A DNA stretch of 64,000 nucleotides from Salipiger marinus (GTDB lineage Bacteria; Pseudomonadota; Alphaproteobacteria; Rhodobacterales; Rhodobacteraceae): contig NZ_FNEJ01000019.1 of NCBI RefSeq assembly GCF_900100085.1, forward strand, positions 1 through 64,000, written 5' to 3'. Made by a program: the position numbers and the translations under genes. Below the pieces are notes generated by a model. The model saw only the letters and a list, made by a program, of their open reading frames with translations, ran no database searches and had not been told where the DNA came from. Shown here in pieces: positions 42,953 through 51,640 of this stretch (position 1 is its first letter; every line of letters starts with the position of its first letter).

Positions 42953-43408
42953 ATGACATCCAAGATCAACCATACTGCGGGCAGCCACGACTGGCTGACC
43001 ATGGTCGGAGAGGTCCTGCAGGCTGCCGCGCGGTCAGCGGCCCTGCCTGACGATCTGAACCTGTCCTTGGTCGAGCACTACATCGACGGGTTCGAACTTT
43101 CACCGGGACTTTTTCAGGGACTCCGGTTCGACATCAGGAACGGGGTGCCGGGCTTCTGCGTCGGTGTGGCGCCACATGAGCTGGGGGACATTACCATCAA
43201 GGTGACCGCCTTGGTGGCGCAGAGGCTGAACCAGATCTACAGTTCCGACCCGGCCTATGCGCAGGTCCAAGAGGAAGCCCGAGCAAGCGGTGAGCTTTAC
43301 GTAAGCGGAGATCCCTCCAGGCTTGGCGCCTGGTTTGCCGCAGCCCATGACGACATCGTGCGCCGGACCGCAGGCTCGCCCCCGGCAGCGCCACGCGCTG
43401 CACCCTAG
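42953..43408 (+). CDS. conserved-looking protein of unknown function
   Basis: 151 aa, not recognised. It has no signal peptide or membrane helix. The middle (LNLSLVEHYIDGFELSPGLF, QGLRFDIRNGVPGFCVGVAP, DITIKVTALVAQRLNQIY) reads as a compact alpha/beta domain, and the C-terminal 20 residues are Pro/Ala-rich. The ATG has AAAGGAAA upstream at good spacing. It follows the MDR gene by 66 bases in the same direction and may share its transcript. Confidence 0.6.
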   Translation: MTSKINHTAGSHDWLTMVGEVLQAAARSAALPDDLNLSLVEHYIDGFELSPGLFQGLRFDIRNGVPGFCVGVAPHELGDITIKVTALVAQRLNQIYSSDPAYAQVQEEARASGELYVSGDPSRLGAWFAAAHDDIVRRTAGSPPAAPRAAP

Positions 43409-43630
43409 GTCTGGTTGCCGCTGCCACGCGAAGGAACCCCTAGCGGCCCGCGTCGGGCGCGTCACGCCGAAGCGTGAGCCGCGGGCCGACTTCGGCTTGG
43501 TGGCCGACAATGCGACAGACCTCACCGCGCATCGCGCTGCCACCGGCGTTGCAGGGGATCCCGCATGATGTTCTCGCAACGCGAGTCTGCCGCATAGTCA
43601 CGGGGAGAAAACGCCACTTGATGGCCGGGC

Positions 43631-43694
43631 CGGGGGCTCTGCCCCCGTCTGCGCGGGGCGCAGACTCCCCCGGGATATTTCTGGTCAGAAGAAG
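43631..43694 (+). repeat. intergenic hairpin repeat, copy 3
   Basis: CGGGGGC-tct-GCCCCCG, then GTCTGCGC-ggg-GCGCAGAC, then TCCCCCGGGATATTTC and TGGTCAGAAGAAG. It occupies most of the gene-free stretch 43409-43700; the part before it shows nothing. Confidence 0.75.
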
Positions 43695-43700
43695 CGGCGG

Positions 43701-44003
43701 TCAGCTTTCGGGGCTGGCGCGGGGTTTGCGCGGGGCCTTCGCCTTGGCGGGTTTTTCGGCGGGCGCGGCCTTGGCGGGTTTTGCCGACTTGGGTTTTGCC
43801 GCCTTTGGTGCCTTAGGGGCCTTGGCCTCGGCGGTCTTGCGGCGGTGGGGCTTGGCGGCGAGGGCCGCTTCGGCTTCGGCCCAGTGTTCTGCGGCGCGGC
43901 CCTCGGGGCGGCCTTCGGCGAGCCAGAGGAAATAGGCGGCCTCGGCCTGAGCCTGCGGGGAGAGCGGCGGCGGGGTTTCGCGGGAGGAGTGCGGATCGGA
44001 CAT
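43701..44003 (-). CDS. DUF2934 protein with histone H1-like basic tail
   Basis: 100 aa in two parts. Residues about 18-50 are a DUF2934 unit (AEAAYFLWLAEGRPEGRAAE, HWAEAEAAL). Residues 51-100 are a low-complexity Lys/Ala/Pro tail with repeated KAPK/KPAK units, like bacterial histone H1-like proteins. DUF2934 proteins are small, often stress-induced and of unknown role; the tail suggests nucleic-acid binding. The ATG at 44003 begins close to the domain, and its ribosome site is weak (AGAAAGA). The gene is monocistronic. Confidence 0.75.
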   Translation of the reverse strand: MSDPHSSRETPPPLSPQAQAEAAYFLWLAEGRPEGRAAEHWAEAEAALAAKPHRRKTAEAKAPKAPKAAKPKSAKPAKAAPAEKPAKAKAPRKPRASPES

Positions 44004-44203
44004 GGGCGTGTCTTTCTGCTGGGGCGGCATGGGAAGGGCAGTCTGCCGGAAGGATGAGGAAAAAGACTGGCGCGGGGCGGGCGCGGGTCAATGCCGCAGG
44101 GCAGGCGTGCGCGGCCGTCGGCGGGGCTTTGCCGAAGCGGGTGGCGGGGGCTGCGGCTTTGGGCTAAGCCCGGGCGCGGAGCGACGGGGCAGCGGGGACG
44201 GAC

Positions 44204-44998
44204 ATGCAGGCCAATATCTTCTGCATCAAATGGGGCACGGCCTTCGGGCCGGAATATGTCAACCGGCTCTATTCCGGGGTGCGGCGCAACATGGACCGCC
44301 CGGTGCGCTTTTTCTGCATGACCGAACACGGCGCCGGGCTGCATCCCGAGATCGAGGTGCTGCCGCTGCCGGTGGAGCCCTTTGCCGGGCCGATGGCGGC
44401 GGCGCTGGCTGTGGCCAACCGGCAGGGCGCCATGCGCAAGGTGTCGCTGTTCCGCCCCGGTCTGGTGCCCGATCTGGAGGGGCCCGTGCTGGGCTTCGAT
44501 CTGGATGTGGTCATCACCGGGCCGCTGGGGCCGCTCCACGATCTGGCGCCGGGCACGGTGGCCATGCGCCATGACTGGGTGGAAAAGCGCAAGGGCCGCC
44601 CCACCGGCCATGGCTCGGTCTTTCGCTTCGATCCGGCGCAGCACGGCTTTCTTTACGAGGATCTGGCCCGCGCGCCCTATGCCGAGGTGGAACGCGCGCG
44701 CGGCTCCGAACAGCGCTATACCAGCCACAAGGCGATGGACCGGGGCGTGTTCACCTATCTGCCGGATCCGTGGGTGGTGTCGTTCAAATATGACTGCAAC
44801 CCGTTTCCGCGCAACTGGATCCACCCGCCGCGCCTGCCCGCCGAGGCCCGCGTGGTGTGTTTTCACGGTCATCCCAAGATGACCGAGGCGCTGGAGGGCT
44901 GGAACGGCAGCCTGATCCGGCATTCGAAGCCCTGCGGCTGGCTGCGGGAGCACTGGATCGACAGGACACGGGCGGATCTTGGCCCGGACTGGGCGTGA
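44204..44998 (+). CDS. putative glycosyltransferase
   Basis: 264 aa cytoplasmic protein resembling small GT-A-type transferases of Rhodobacteraceae. IFCIKWGTAFGPEYVNRLYS opens the nucleotide-binding half, VLGFDLDVVITGPL carries a D-x-D metal/nucleotide motif, and the C-terminal WIHPPRLPAEARVVCFHGHP segment has a conserved His-x-His. Acceptor and donor are unknown, and there is no polysaccharide cluster nearby. It reads toward fabF with a 115-base gap. Confidence 0.65.
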   Translation: MQANIFCIKWGTAFGPEYVNRLYSGVRRNMDRPVRFFCMTEHGAGLHPEIEVLPLPVEPFAGPMAAALAVANRQGAMRKVSLFRPGLVPDLEGPVLGFDLDVVITGPLGPLHDLAPGTVAMRHDWVEKRKGRPTGHGSVFRFDPAQHGFLYEDLARAPYAEVERARGSEQRYTSHKAMDRGVFTYLPDPWVVSFKYDCNPFPRNWIHPPRLPAEARVVCFHGHPKMTEALEGWNGSLIRHSKPCGWLREHWIDRTRADLGPDWA

Positions 44999-45013
44999 TG
45001 ACGATCAAGACTA

Positions 45014-45033
45014 GGTCAGGACTGATCCTGACC
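45014..45033. promoter_or_regulatory. perfect inverted repeat upstream of fabF
   Basis: GGTCAGGA-ctga-TCCTGACC, an 8-4-8 palindrome 81 bases upstream of fabF and 16 bases after the glycosyltransferase stop. It could be an operator for a fatty-acid regulator or a short terminator; there is no T-run. Confidence 0.45.
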
Positions 45034-45113
45034 CTGCGCATGGACTTGCCCCGCGCGCCGCGCACGGGGTAAGAGCGGGATCAACGTGAGAAACTTGAGG
45101 GAAGGGCTTAACG

Positions 45114-46370
45114 ATGCGTCGCGTTGTGGTCACAGGGCTGGGGCTGGTCACGCCGCTGGCGGACGGGGTCGAAGAAAGCTGGGAACGGCTGCTGGCGGGG
45201 CAGTCGGGAGCCGGGCCGATCCAGCAGTTCGACACCGAGGGTCTGACCACGACCTATGCCTGTGAGGTCAAACGCGGCTCCGGCCCCGGCGAGTTCGATC
45301 CGGACCGCTACATGGAGCCCAAGGAGCAGCGCAAGGTCGACACCTTCATCCTGTTCGGCATGGCCGCCGCCCAGCAGGCGGTGGAGGACAGCGGCTGGAA
45401 ACCCACCGCCCCCGAGGATCAGGAACGCACCGGCGTGCTGATCGGATCGGGCATCGGCGGGCTAAATTCCATCGCCAACACCGCCGTCATGATGGAAGAG
45501 AAGGGCCCGCGCCGCGTCTCGCCGTTCTTCGTGCCGGGGGCGCTGATCAACCTGATCTCCGGTCAGGTGTCGATCCGCTACGGCTTCCGCGGGCCGAACC
45601 ATTCCGTGGTCACCGCCTGTTCCACCGGGGCCCATGCCATCGGTGATGCGGCACGGCTGATCAGCTTCGGCGATGCCGACGTGATGGTGGCCGGGGGCGC
45701 CGAGGCGGCGATCTGCCGGATCGGCATTGCCGGGTTCAACGCCTGCAAGGCCCTGTCCACCAAGCGCGCGCATGAGCCGGAAAAGGCAAGCCGCCCCTAT
45801 GATGCCGACCGCGACGGCTTCGTGATGGGCGAGGGCGCGGGCATCGTCGTGCTGGAAGAATACGAACACGCCAAGGCGCGCGGCGCCAAGATCTATGCCG
45901 AGGTGCTGGGCTATGGCATGTCGGGCGACGCCTATCACATCACCGCCCCTGCCGAGACCGGCGAGGGCGCGGAGCGGTCGATGCGCGCGGCGCTGCGCTC
46001 GGCCAACCTGCAGCCGCAGGACATCGATTACATCAACGCCCATGGCACCTCGACCATGGCGGATGTGATCGAGCTTGCGGCGGTGGAGCGGCTGATGGGC
46101 GATCACGCGCAGAACGTCACCATGTCCTCGACCAAATCCGCCACCGGCCATCTGCTGGGGGCGGCGGGCGCGATCGAGGCGATCTTCTCGATCCTTGCGA
46201 TTCGCGATCAGGTGGCGCCGCCGACCATCAATCTGGACAATCCGGCGGTGGAAACGCCCATCGACCTTGCCCCCAATGCCAAACGTCCGCGCAAGATCGA
46301 CCTTGCGCTCTCCAACAGCTTTGGCTTCGGTGGGACCAATGCCAGCGTGATCTTCGGAAAGGTGCGCTGA
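45114..46370 (+). CDS. fabF: 3-oxoacyl-ACP synthase II
   Basis: 418 aa condensing enzyme of fatty-acid elongation. The active-site triad is Cys169 (TACSTGAHAIG), His310 (NAHGTST) and His346 (SATGHLLGAAG). Full length. The ATG follows GAGGGAAGG. mltG begins one base after its stop, so the two are co-transcribed. In related genomes acpP often lies just upstream; here a glycosyltransferase gene occupies that place and no acpP is in the window. Confidence 0.97.
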   Translation: MRRVVVTGLGLVTPLADGVEESWERLLAGQSGAGPIQQFDTEGLTTTYACEVKRGSGPGEFDPDRYMEPKEQRKVDTFILFGMAAAQQAVEDSGWKPTAPEDQERTGVLIGSGIGGLNSIANTAVMMEEKGPRRVSPFFVPGALINLISGQVSIRYGFRGPNHSVVTACSTGAHAIGDAARLISFGDADVMVAGGAEAAICRIGIAGFNACKALSTKRAHEPEKASRPYDADRDGFVMGEGAGIVVLEEYEHAKARGAKIYAEVLGYGMSGDAYHITAPAETGEGAERSMRAALRSANLQPQDIDYINAHGTSTMADVIELAAVERLMGDHAQNVTMSSTKSATGHLLGAAGAIEAIFSILAIRDQVAPPTINLDNPAVETPIDLAPNAKRPRKIDLALSNSFGFGGTNASVIFGKVR

Positions 46371-46371
46371 G

Positions 46372-47535
46372 ATGTGGCGCCACATCGCCTCCAACGCGCT
46401 GACCTTCCTTGTCGTGCTGGTGTTTCTGGCGGGCGGTGTGCTGCTCTGGGCGCAAGAGGAATACAGCTCCGAAGGGCCGCTGGCGCAGCCCATCTGCCTG
46501 CAGGTGGCGCGCGGGTCCAACATGTCCCGCGTGTCGGAAGATCTGGCCGGGCAGGGGGCGATCTCGTCCGACGTGCTGTTCCGGCTGGGCGCGGATTACG
46601 AGAAAAAGACCGGCGATCTGAAGGCCGGATCCTATCTGGTGCCCGAACGCGCCTCGATGTCGGAGATTCTGGGCATCGTGACGCGCGGCGGCGCCTCGAC
46701 CTGCGGGACCGAGGTGGTCTACCGCATCGGCGTCACCGCCGCCGAAGTGCAGGTGCGCGAGCTTGACCCCGCCACCGGGCGTTATGCCGAGGTGCTGGAA
46801 TTCGATCCCGGCGCGGGCGAGGCCCCGGCGGAATACGAAAGCTTCAAGACCGGCTTGGGCACGCGGTTCCGCGTGGCGCTGGCCGAAGGCGTGACCAGCT
46901 GGCAGGTGGTGCAGGAACTGGGCCAGATCGACGTGCTGGAGGGCGAGGTGGCCGAACTGCCCGCCGAAGGCGCGCTGGCCCCCGACAGCTACGAGATCAC
47001 GCCGGGCGACAGCCGCGCCGATCTGCTGGTGCGCATGCAGGAGGCGCAGCAGGCGATCCTGACGCAGGCATGGGAGAACCGCGCCGAGGGCCTGCCCTAC
47101 GAGACGCCGCAGGACGCGCTGACCATGGCCTCCATCGTCGAGAAGGAAACCGGCGGCGCCGAAGAGCGCCCGCTGGTGGCCAGCGTCTTCGTCAACCGGC
47201 TGGAGCGCGGGATGCGGCTGCAGACCGACCCCACGGTGATCTATGGCATCACCAACGGGCAGGGCGTGCTGGGGCGCGGCATCCGGCAGTCCGAACTGCG
47301 GGCAGAGACGCCGTATAACACCTATGTCATCGCGGGCCTGCCGCCGACGCCCATCGCCAATCCGGGCCGCGCCAGCATCGAGGCGGCGCTGAACCCGGCG
47401 GAGAGCGAGTTCATCTACTTCGTCGCCAAGACGCTGGATCCGGCGGACGGGCATAACTTCGCCACCAATCTTGACGACCATAACAGCAATGTCGCGGCCT
47501 ATCGGCGGCTGGAGGCGGAACGCGCGGGCCAGTAA
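46372..47535 (+). CDS. mltG: endolytic murein transglycosylase MltG
   Basis: 387 aa inner-membrane enzyme that cuts nascent peptidoglycan strands and sets glycan length. One N-terminal helix (about 8-28), a LysM-like subdomain, and the YceG catalytic domain with Glu257 (TMASIVEKETGG), LQTDPTVIYGIT and YNTYVIAGLPPTPIANPG. It is translationally close to fabF, a conserved pairing linking lipid and wall synthesis. Confidence 0.96.
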   Translation: MWRHIASNALTFLVVLVFLAGGVLLWAQEEYSSEGPLAQPICLQVARGSNMSRVSEDLAGQGAISSDVLFRLGADYEKKTGDLKAGSYLVPERASMSEILGIVTRGGASTCGTEVVYRIGVTAAEVQVRELDPATGRYAEVLEFDPGAGEAPAEYESFKTGLGTRFRVALAEGVTSWQVVQELGQIDVLEGEVAELPAEGALAPDSYEITPGDSRADLLVRMQEAQQAILTQAWENRAEGLPYETPQDALTMASIVEKETGGAEERPLVASVFVNRLERGMRLQTDPTVIYGITNGQGVLGRGIRQSELRAETPYNTYVIAGLPPTPIANPGRASIEAALNPAESEFIYFVAKTLDPADGHNFATNLDDHNSNVAAYRRLEAERAGQ

Positions 47536-47557
47536 GACCCGGGCCACAGCAGGCAAG

Positions 47558-47580
47558 CGGGGCCCTGCGGGACCCCGTTT
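47558..47580 (+). terminator. terminator after mltG
   Basis: CGGGG-c-CC paired with GG-a-CCCCG around TGCG, followed by TTT, 22 bases after the mltG stop. The rest of the 236-base gap to cysS holds no recognisable feature. Confidence 0.5.
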
Positions 47581-47771
47581 CCCCTGCCACGCGCGGGCCG
47601 GGGCGCGGGCTTTACGCGGCGCGCGGCGCAGGCTAGGGTCGGGCCATGACCCAGCACCTGATCCTCCCGATCTGCTGCATTACCCGCTGATCTTTCGGCG
47701 GGCCGGTCTTCTATTCCCATCCAGAAGCGAAGTTGCTACTCCCGCCGCGACCCCGTGCGAAGGAGCGCGCC

Positions 47772-49133
47772 ATGGACATCTTTCTGACCAACAGCCGCAG
47801 CCGGACGAAGGAGCGGTTCACCCCGCTCGATCCCGCCAATGTGCGGGTCTATGTCTGCGGACCCACCGTCTATGACCGCGCCCATCTGGGCAATGCCCGC
47901 CCGGCCATCGTCTTTGACGTGCTGGCGCGGCTGCTGCGCCATGTCTATGGCGCCGAGCATGTCACCTATGTGCGCAATTTCACCGACGTGGATGACAAGA
48001 TCAACGCCCGCGCCGCCGAGACCGGGCGCGACATCGCCGAGATCACCGAAGAGACCATCGGCTGGTATCTCGACGACATGGCGGCGGTCGGCGTGGCCGA
48101 ACCCGACCACATGCCGCGCGCCACGCGCTATATCGCGCAGATGGTGGCGATGATCGCGGATCTGATCGCCAAGGGCCATGCCTACGAGGCCGAAGGCCAT
48201 GTGCTGTTCGCCGTGGAAAGCTATGCGGACTATGGCGCGCTGTCGGGCCGGTCTCTGGAGGACATGATCGCGGGCGCGCGGGTCGAGGTGGCGCCCTACA
48301 AGCGCAACCCGATGGATTTTGTGCTGTGGAAACCCTCTGCCGCCGGGCTTCCGGGCTGGGACAGCCCATGGGGCCGGGGCCGTCCGGGCTGGCATATCGA
48401 ATGCTCGGCCATGGCGCAGGATCTGCTGGGCGCGTCTTTCGACATCCATGGCGGCGGCAACGACCTGATGTTCCCGCACCACGAAAACGAGATCGCGCAA
48501 AGCTGCTGCGCCCATCCCGAAGGCAGCTTTGCCAAGGTCTGGCTGCATAACGAGATGCTGCAGGTCGAAGGCCGGAAGATGTCCAAATCCTTGGGCAATT
48601 TCTTCACCGTGCGCGACCTGCTGGATCAGGGCATCCCCGGCGAGGTGATCCGCTTCGTCATGCTTTCCACCCATTACCGCAAGCCGATGGACTGGACGGC
48701 GGAGAAGGCGCGCGAGGCGGAGGCGGTGCTGCGCAAGTGGCGCGCGCTGACGGCGGATGTGGCGGCGGGGGCGCTGCCCGAGGCCGTGCTGCGCGCGGTG
48801 GCGGAGGATCTCAACAGCGCTGGCGCGATCACCGAACTGCACCGGCTCGCGGCTGCCGGAGATGCCGCCGGGCTGAAAGCCGGGGCGCAGCTTCTGGGGC
48901 TGCTGACGGCGGATCTGGGCGACTGGGCCGTGGCGGGCGCCGATCTGTCCGGCCTTGCGGCGCGGCTGGCCGAGATCCGCGCCACGGCCATGGAGACCAA
49001 GGATTTTTCCGAAGTGGACCGGCTCAAGGCGGCGCTGGTGGCGGCGGGGGTCGAGGTGCGCATGTCCAAGGCGGGTGTGGAGCTGGTGCCGGGGGCGGGG
49101 TTCGATGCCTCCGCGCTGGAGGGGCTGGAATGA
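47772..49133 (+). CDS. cysS: cysteinyl-tRNA synthetase
   Basis: 453 aa class-I synthetase charging tRNA-Cys. The HIGH-like motif is in [11 protein letters not shown] and KMSKS in [11 protein letters not shown]. Zinc ligands are Cys in [10 protein letters not shown], Cys in [10 protein letters not shown], and His/Glu in [12 protein letters not shown]. The DALR anticodon-binding region is C-terminal. The ATG at 47772 follows AAGGAG; an earlier in-frame start adds an unrelated basic leader. Confidence 0.97.
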   Translation: MDIFLTNSRSRTKERFTPLDPANVRVYVCGPTVYDRAHLGNARPAIVFDVLARLLRHVYGAEHVTYVRNFTDVDDKINARAAETGRDIAEITEETIGWYLDDMAAVGVAEPDHMPRATRYIAQMVAMIADLIAKGHAYEAEGHVLFAVESYADYGALSGRSLEDMIAGARVEVAPYKRNPMDFVLWKPSAAGLPGWDSPWGRGRPGWHIECSAMAQDLLGASFDIHGGGNDLMFPHHENEIAQSCCAHPEGSFAKVWLHNEMLQVEGRKMSKSLGNFFTVRDLLDQGIPGEVIRFVMLSTHYRKPMDWTAEKAREAEAVLRKWRALTADVAAGALPEAVLRAVAEDLNSAGAITELHRLAAAGDAAGLKAGAQLLGLLTADLGDWAVAGADLSGLAARLAEIRATAMETKDFSEVDRLKAALVAAGVEVRMSKAGVELVPGAGFDASALEGLE

Positions 49134-49166
49134 CCTCTGGCTTCTGTGCGGGACGGGACGCGGGGA

Positions 49167-49224
49167 GGGGGGCTGTCTGCCCCCCGCTCGGCCTTGCCGA
49201 GCCCCCCCGAGGATATTTGTGGCC
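49167..49224 (+). repeat. intergenic hairpin repeat, copy 4
   Basis: GGGGGGC-tgtct-GCCCCCC, then GCTCGGC-ctt-GCCGAGC, then CCCCCCGAGGATATTTG. Its tail ends about 20 bases before the cimA start codon. Confidence 0.75.
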
Positions 49225-49245
49225 AATGGAAACCGGGAGAGCGTG

Positions 49246-50874
49246 ATGGGCGGCGAGCGGCTTTATCTTTACGACACCACGCTGCGCGACGGGCAGCAGA
49301 CGCAGGGCGTGGCTTTCTCCACCGCCGAGAAGCTGCGCATCGCGCAGGCGCTGGACGCGCTGGGGGTCGATTACATCGAAGGCGGCTGGCCCGGCGCCAA
49401 CCCCACCGACAGCGCGTTTTTCGAGGAGGTGGGCGCGACCCGCGCCACGCTCACCGCCTTTGGCATGACCAAGCGCGCCGGGCGGTCCGCCGAAAATGAC
49501 GATGTGCTCGCCGCCGTGCTGGATGCGCGCACGCCTGCGGTCTGTCTGGTGGGCAAGACGCATCTGTTTCAGGTGACCGAGGCGCTGGGGATCACCGGCG
49601 AGGAGAACCTTGAGGCGATCCGCGCCTCGGTCGCGCATGTGGTGGCGCAGGGGCGCGAGGCGCTGTTTGATGCCGAGCATTTTTTTGACGGCTATGCCGG
49701 GGATGCGGGTTATGCCGTGGCCTGTCTGGAGGCGGCGCTGGCGGCAGGGGCGCGCTGGGTGGTGCTCTGTGACACCAATGGCGGCACCATGCCCGGGCAG
49801 ATCGGCGCGGTGGTGGCGGATCTGATCGCGCGCGGCCTGCCGGGCGACCGGCTGGGCATCCACACCCATAACGACACCGAACAGGCGGTGGCGGGCAGTC
49901 TTGCGGCGGTGGAGGCGGGCGTGCGGCAGGTGCAGGGCACGCTCAACGGGCTGGGCGAGCGTTGTGGCAATGCCAACCTGACCTCGCTCATCCCGACGCT
50001 GCTGCTGAAGCCGCCCTTTGCCGGGCGGTTCGACATCGGCGTGACCGAGGCGGCGCTGGAGGGGCTGACCCGGGTCAGCCGGATGCTGGACGAGATCCTG
50101 AACCGGGTGCCGCTGCGGCAGGCGCCTTATGTCGGCAGTTCCGCCTTTGCCCATAAGGCGGGGCTGCATGCCTCGGCCATCCTCAAGAATCCTGCGACCT
50201 ATGAGCATGTGGATCCGGCGCTTGTGGGCAACCGCCGGGTGATCCCGATGTCCAATCAGGCCGGGCAGTCGAACCTGCGCCGCCGTCTGGCGGAGATGGG
50301 GCTGGAGGTGCCGCGCGACGCGCCCGCGCTGGGGCGCATCCTTGAGCGGATCAAGGCGCGCGAGGCGGAGGGCTATACCTATGACACCGCGCAGGCCAGT
50401 TTCGAGCTGCTGGCCCGCGAGGAACTGGGCTGCCTGCAGGAGTTTTTCGAGGTGGAGCGCTACCGCGTGACCATCGAGCGGCGGCGCGACGCGCAGGGAC
50501 GCCGGGTGACGCTGTCGGAGGCGGTGGTGGTGGTGCGCATCGATGGCGAGCAGACGCTGTCGGTGTCGGAAAGCCTTGATGCGGCGGGCTGCGATCAGGG
50601 GCCGGTCAATGCGCTGTCAAAAGCGCTGGCCAAGGATCTGGGCCGCTACCAGTCGGTGATCGACGACATGCGGCTGGTGGATTTCAAGGTGCGCATCACC
50701 CAAGGCGGCACCGAGGCGGTGACCCGGGTGATCATCGACAGTCAGGACGGCATGGGGCGGCGCTGGCAGACCGTGGGGGTCAGCGCGAACATCGTCGACG
50801 CCTCGTTCGAGGCGCTGCTGGATGCGGTGCGCTGGAAGCTGATCCGCGACTGCGGCGCGGGGCCTGCGGCATGA
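49246..50874 (+). CDS. cimA: (R)-citramalate synthase
   Basis: 542 aa, the normal size of CimA. An N-terminal HMGL-like TIM barrel with DTTLRDGQQTQG, ALGVDYIEGGWPGANP, a catalytic HTHND and LNGLGERCGNANL is followed by a C-terminal LeuA-type regulatory domain (about 410-540). It condenses pyruvate and acetyl-CoA to citramalate, the threonine-independent route to isoleucine. The ATG at 49246 follows GGGAGAG. The last 4 bases overlap the next gene. Confidence 0.93.
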   Translation: MGGERLYLYDTTLRDGQQTQGVAFSTAEKLRIAQALDALGVDYIEGGWPGANPTDSAFFEEVGATRATLTAFGMTKRAGRSAENDDVLAAVLDARTPAVCLVGKTHLFQVTEALGITGEENLEAIRASVAHVVAQGREALFDAEHFFDGYAGDAGYAVACLEAALAAGARWVVLCDTNGGTMPGQIGAVVADLIARGLPGDRLGIHTHNDTEQAVAGSLAAVEAGVRQVQGTLNGLGERCGNANLTSLIPTLLLKPPFAGRFDIGVTEAALEGLTRVSRMLDEILNRVPLRQAPYVGSSAFAHKAGLHASAILKNPATYEHVDPALVGNRRVIPMSNQAGQSNLRRRLAEMGLEVPRDAPALGRILERIKAREAEGYTYDTAQASFELLAREELGCLQEFFEVERYRVTIERRRDAQGRRVTLSEAVVVVRIDGEQTLSVSESLDAAGCDQGPVNALSKALAKDLGRYQSVIDDMRLVDFKVRITQGGTEAVTRVIIDSQDGMGRRWQTVGVSANIVDASFEALLDAVRWKLIRDCGAGPAA

Positions 50875-51635
50875 GCGGGACTTTGGGGTTCGATGCGGAT
50901 GTGACCGCCTGTGCGGGTCTGGTGGAGCGGGGCGATCCCGACCGGTTCGCCGCCGTCATGGCGGCGCCTGCGCCGCAGCGGCCCGGGCTTTTTGTGCTTT
51001 ATGCCTTCAACCTTGAAGTGGCGCGCGCGCCCTGGGCCACGCAGGAGCCGCTGATCGCGGAGATGCGGGTGCAGTGGTGGGCCGATGTGCTGGCGGAGAT
51101 CGCCTCGGGCGCGGGGGTGCGGCGGCACGAGGTGGCCACGCCGCTGTCGCGGCTGCTGGATGCCGAAGGCGCGCGGCTGCTGATGCCGGTGGTCGAGGCG
51201 CGGCGGCGCGATGCCGCCCGCGAGCCGATGGCGGATGTGCCGACCCTGCGCGCCTATCTGGCCGAGACCGGCGGCGCGCTGCTGTGGGCAGCGGCGCGGG
51301 CGCTGGGATCGGCGCAGGAGGCGCGGGCCCGCGCGGCGGGAACACGGTCGGCCCTGGCCAATTACCTGCTGGCGGTGCCGGAGTTTCTGGCGCGCGGGGT
51401 CAATCCGCTGCCCGCGATGACCGAGGCGGAGTTTGCGGCGCTGCTGCGCGGACATCTGGAGGGCGTGTCGGGGCAGGCGGACCGGCCGCTGAGCATTGCC
51501 GAGCTGGCCTGCTGGCGCGCGCCGGGGATCCTGCGCCGGGCGCTGCGCGATCCGGCGGCGGTGCCCGAGGGTCGGCTGGGCGGCCCGGAGGTGCTGCGCC
51601 GCCTGTCGCTGCTGCGCCGGGGGCTGCTGCTTTAG
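50871..51635 (+). CDS. squalene/phytoene synthase-family protein (NDUFAF6-like)
   Basis: 254 aa of the isoprenoid-synthase helical fold. FVLYAFNLEVARAPWATQEP and AEMRVQWWADVLAEI correspond to the first family motif region, but the Asp-rich DxxxD pairs of true phytoene synthases are weak or missing. This fits the NDUFAF6-like branch tied to respiratory complex I assembly rather than carotenoid synthesis. It is coupled to cimA by an ATGA overlap. Confidence 0.75.
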   Translation: MSGTLGFDADVTACAGLVERGDPDRFAAVMAAPAPQRPGLFVLYAFNLEVARAPWATQEPLIAEMRVQWWADVLAEIASGAGVRRHEVATPLSRLLDAEGARLLMPVVEARRRDAAREPMADVPTLRAYLAETGGALLWAAARALGSAQEARARAAGTRSALANYLLAVPEFLARGVNPLPAMTEAEFAALLRGHLEGVSGQADRPLSIAELACWRAPGILRRALRDPAAVPEGRLGGPEVLRRLSLLRRGLLL

Positions 51636-51640
51636 CGGGC

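Noticed and set aside
50871-51635. phytoene synthase (crtB) and thus a carotenoid cluster
   Set aside because: The Asp-rich catalytic motifs are not convincing, no other crt genes are present, and the cimA coupling fits the NDUFAF6-like branch.
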